From Penaeus vannamei (lineage: Eukaryota > Arthropoda > Malacostraca > Decapoda > Penaeidae): 10,000 nt of DNA. Below, piece by piece: positions 8,519 to 10,000 of the stretch. How positions within the stretch are numbered: the stretch's first letter is position 1; each line of letters begins with the position of its first letter. The stretch lies in NCBI RefSeq assembly GCF_042767895.1, contig NC_091558.1:24728065-24738064 (forward strand), in the 5' to 3' direction. Both the position numbers and the translations under genes were made by a program. Below the pieces are notes generated by a model. It was not told the origin of the DNA. It worked only from the letters and a program-made list of their open reading frames with translations, and did not search any database.

Positions 8519-8930
8519 GCTTTGAGTAATTGGCCATTGTGATATTAGTAAATACATAAATTCGGAGACTCTTTGCCACAGAGATTCTGTTACTAAACTA
8601 GTAATACTACATCGTCATGTCAGTAGGATTTTGATTCATTACTATTAGATTTGTTTTGGATCTTGTGCAATCGAGTTGCTACAAATATTCTGAATCAAAA
8701 TGACAATCAATTTCCTTTTCAATAGTCCCGCAATCGTACAGCTAAAACTACTCCCCATAATTCAATTTTGGGTATCTTGATTTAACGATTGGGAGCTAAT
8801 CTATTTTTGGCAGCAGTCAACCTTATCGCATATCCGCCCCTTTTTAACTCCCATCTTATGTCGGCGCATGTTCCATGGGCTACAGTGCTACCATCTGTAA
8901 ATATGACAAGGATAGGTTTACCTACACCAT
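8519..8930 (-). pseudogene. BEL/Pao RNase H and following linker
   Basis: The minus-strand frame shows FTDGSTVAHG, the first RNase H Asp block (Asp codon 8893-8895). It then reads RLTAAKNRLAPNR, followed by a stop and IPKIELWG (8752-8775), which match the BEL/Pao 'AKSR.AP....IPRLEL' signature. Further on are FVATRLHKIQ (about 8660-8688) and, in another frame, NPTDMT (about 8617-8634), equivalent to the family's NPAD motif. A W-rich segment ending in QWP near 8532 follows. Several in-frame stops make it non-functional. Identification is strong because four ordered motifs agree. Confidence 0.86.
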
Positions 8931-8969
8931 CGCTAGGTTTCATTCACCACTGAAGATTCATATGTTTCA

Positions 8970-9650
8970 TTATTCCACAGTATCTAGAGGAAGAGGATCA
9001 TCCCAACTTCTTGATTCCTTATTCCCTTTCCATTTCAAATTCCATCTTTGCAAATAATTTCTCTCATCATTATTTTTTCTTTCAAAGTTACTGGTATTAC
9101 TAAGAATATGATCTGGTTCCTGCTCCGTGACCATGTTACGCCCATGTGTGTGTTCAGCCTTTTGTAACTTTACTGTCTGGTGGGTTTTCGTAATATCTAG
9201 TGATCGTATACGCTCCTGTCTGAATCTGAGTAATACCACACATAAATTACTGACAACATCTAGTCCCTTGGCCCACCAATCATTAAGACTTTGTCCTTTA
9301 TATTTTGCGGATGTCTTGAAGACAATTCAAAGTGGTGTGGATAATGATCCTGGCTTAAGTACTTCATAATGAAAGATGTAACACTCTGGACCATCATATA
9401 ATTGCATTGCCTCTTCACTGAGTTTTCTAGCAATATTTCTTCTATTCACATCTTCAATCTCCCTTTGAGATTTCTCTGTGTATTCCGCAACAGGTCTGTT
9501 AAGTCTATTCTCCCAATATTTATGTTGGCAATTGCTACTTTCACATTATTCTTTAAATCTTGAGGGTCCTTTAACCACGGATAACTGAACACTCATTTCC
9601 TCTTTCCTGCATCATATCTCAAACCATTCTCAGTCGGTGCTAATTCTCTC
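8970..9650 (-). pseudogene. BEL/Pao reverse transcriptase remnant
   Basis: Ordered minus-strand blocks: a WLKDPQDLKNNV segment (near 9560-9600), LSEEAMQLYDGPECY, then STPL followed by a TGA where the family has R, KTSAKYKGQSLND, LLRFRQERI and DITK. These correspond to the BEL/Pao RT run from the fingers to the first catalytic Asp. After an HGRNMVTEQEPD-like block the frame jumps to SWDDPLPLDTVE (ORF 9239-8970), which in the family lies well downstream of the palm. The second catalytic box (YVDD type) is therefore deleted. The enzyme is dead. Confidence 0.85.
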
Positions 9651-9701
9651 TCCTTCATGTTGTGATCTGATTCAGACAGTTGGGACATTCTGGCTCACAC
9701 T

Positions 9702-10000
9702 CTAAACCAGCATTTCATACAGAAAGGATTTATCCAGTTTCTCACTCAAACTAAGATTAGTTCTTGTTAATTGATAGGTGAGAAGAATCTCAAATGTTAA
9801 ATAATTAGTTCTTACACTAATATGTCCTACTTTATCCATATCTTCAAAAGTGGGAGTTTGTGGGCCTCTTACACAATATCTAAAGGAATTGCTCAACAAC
9901 TGGCCCTCAGCCTGGACTACTGGTAATATTTTTTAATGATCAATACCTATTAGAATATCAGTTTCCCTCTCTAGTCTCCTTATGTGATCAGGTGTGATTT
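9702..10000 (-). pseudogene. BEL/Pao protease C-terminus and pre-RT segment
   Basis: From the window edge the frame reads through DILIGID (9939-9959), which resembles the 'LIG.D' end of BEL/Pao aspartic proteases. One in-frame stop follows. It then continues as ORF 9899-9702, with SFRYCVRG near its start, equivalent to the family's 'LGW...G' block. The rest of that ORF matches nothing I recognise. The catalytic DSG/DTG motif would be beyond the window, so the domain is only partly visible. Confidence 0.62.

Larger units (their letters stand above)
8519..10000 (-). mobile_element. BEL/Pao LTR retrotransposon, 5' (PR/RT/RH) half
   Basis: The upstream half of the minus-strand element whose integrase half is at 1695-2920. 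Coding order from the window edge: end of the aspartic protease region with DILIGID (9939-9959), decayed RT (about 9650-8970), RNase H (about 8910-8600) and the post-RNase H linker ending at the insertion edge. Multiple stops, frame changes and at least one deletion are present. gag and the 5' LTR would lie beyond position 10000. Confidence 0.88.

Overview
The window is repeat-dense eukaryotic DNA, most likely from an arthropod and perhaps a decapod crustacean. That placement is inference. It rests on a long (AT)n tract, three classes of metazoan retroelement in one 8 kb stretch, and a non-LTR element resembling a family I associate with crab and shrimp genomes. I see no intact host gene, no tRNA or rRNA, and nothing prokaryotic.

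Layout. Positions 1-864 are AT-rich non-coding DNA with a long interrupted (AT)n microsatellite (221-473). Positions 865-1456 hold two identical 295-bp copies in direct tandem. Positions 1457-1694 are unassigned AT-rich sequence. From 1695 to the window end lies a nest of retroelements. The outermost is a badly decayed BEL/Pao LTR retrotransposon on the minus strand. Its protease/RT/RNase H half is at 8519-10000 and its integrase half at 1695-2920. The two halves are separated by about 5.6 kb of foreign DNA.

The foreign DNA is best read as a non-LTR (LINE) element, also minus strand. Its 3' end, with a short (CAT)n tail (ATG on its own strand), abuts BEL at about 2920. Its putative 5' end abuts BEL at about 8506. 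A 12-bp imperfect duplication (10/12 match) flanks this insert, and BEL coding resumes across it. Inside the LINE sits a Ty3/gypsy element on the plus strand (4209-8060). It has RT, RNase H and integrase domains, a 3' non-coding tract, a polypurine tract and one candidate LTR with a TATA box and polyadenylation signal. The 5' LTR, gag, protease and the first half of RT are absent. A fusion point at about 4203-4214 joins the LINE endonuclease directly to gypsy RT, so a deletion after nesting is the simplest explanation.

Decay follows the nesting order. BEL is the most eroded, the LINE is intermediate, and the gypsy pol needs only three single-base frame changes and carries one in-frame TAG. 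None of the elements looks autonomous here. The window is therefore a stratified record: BEL insertion, then LINE insertion into BEL, then gypsy insertion into the LINE, then deletion. I found no convincing new enzymatic or defence system.
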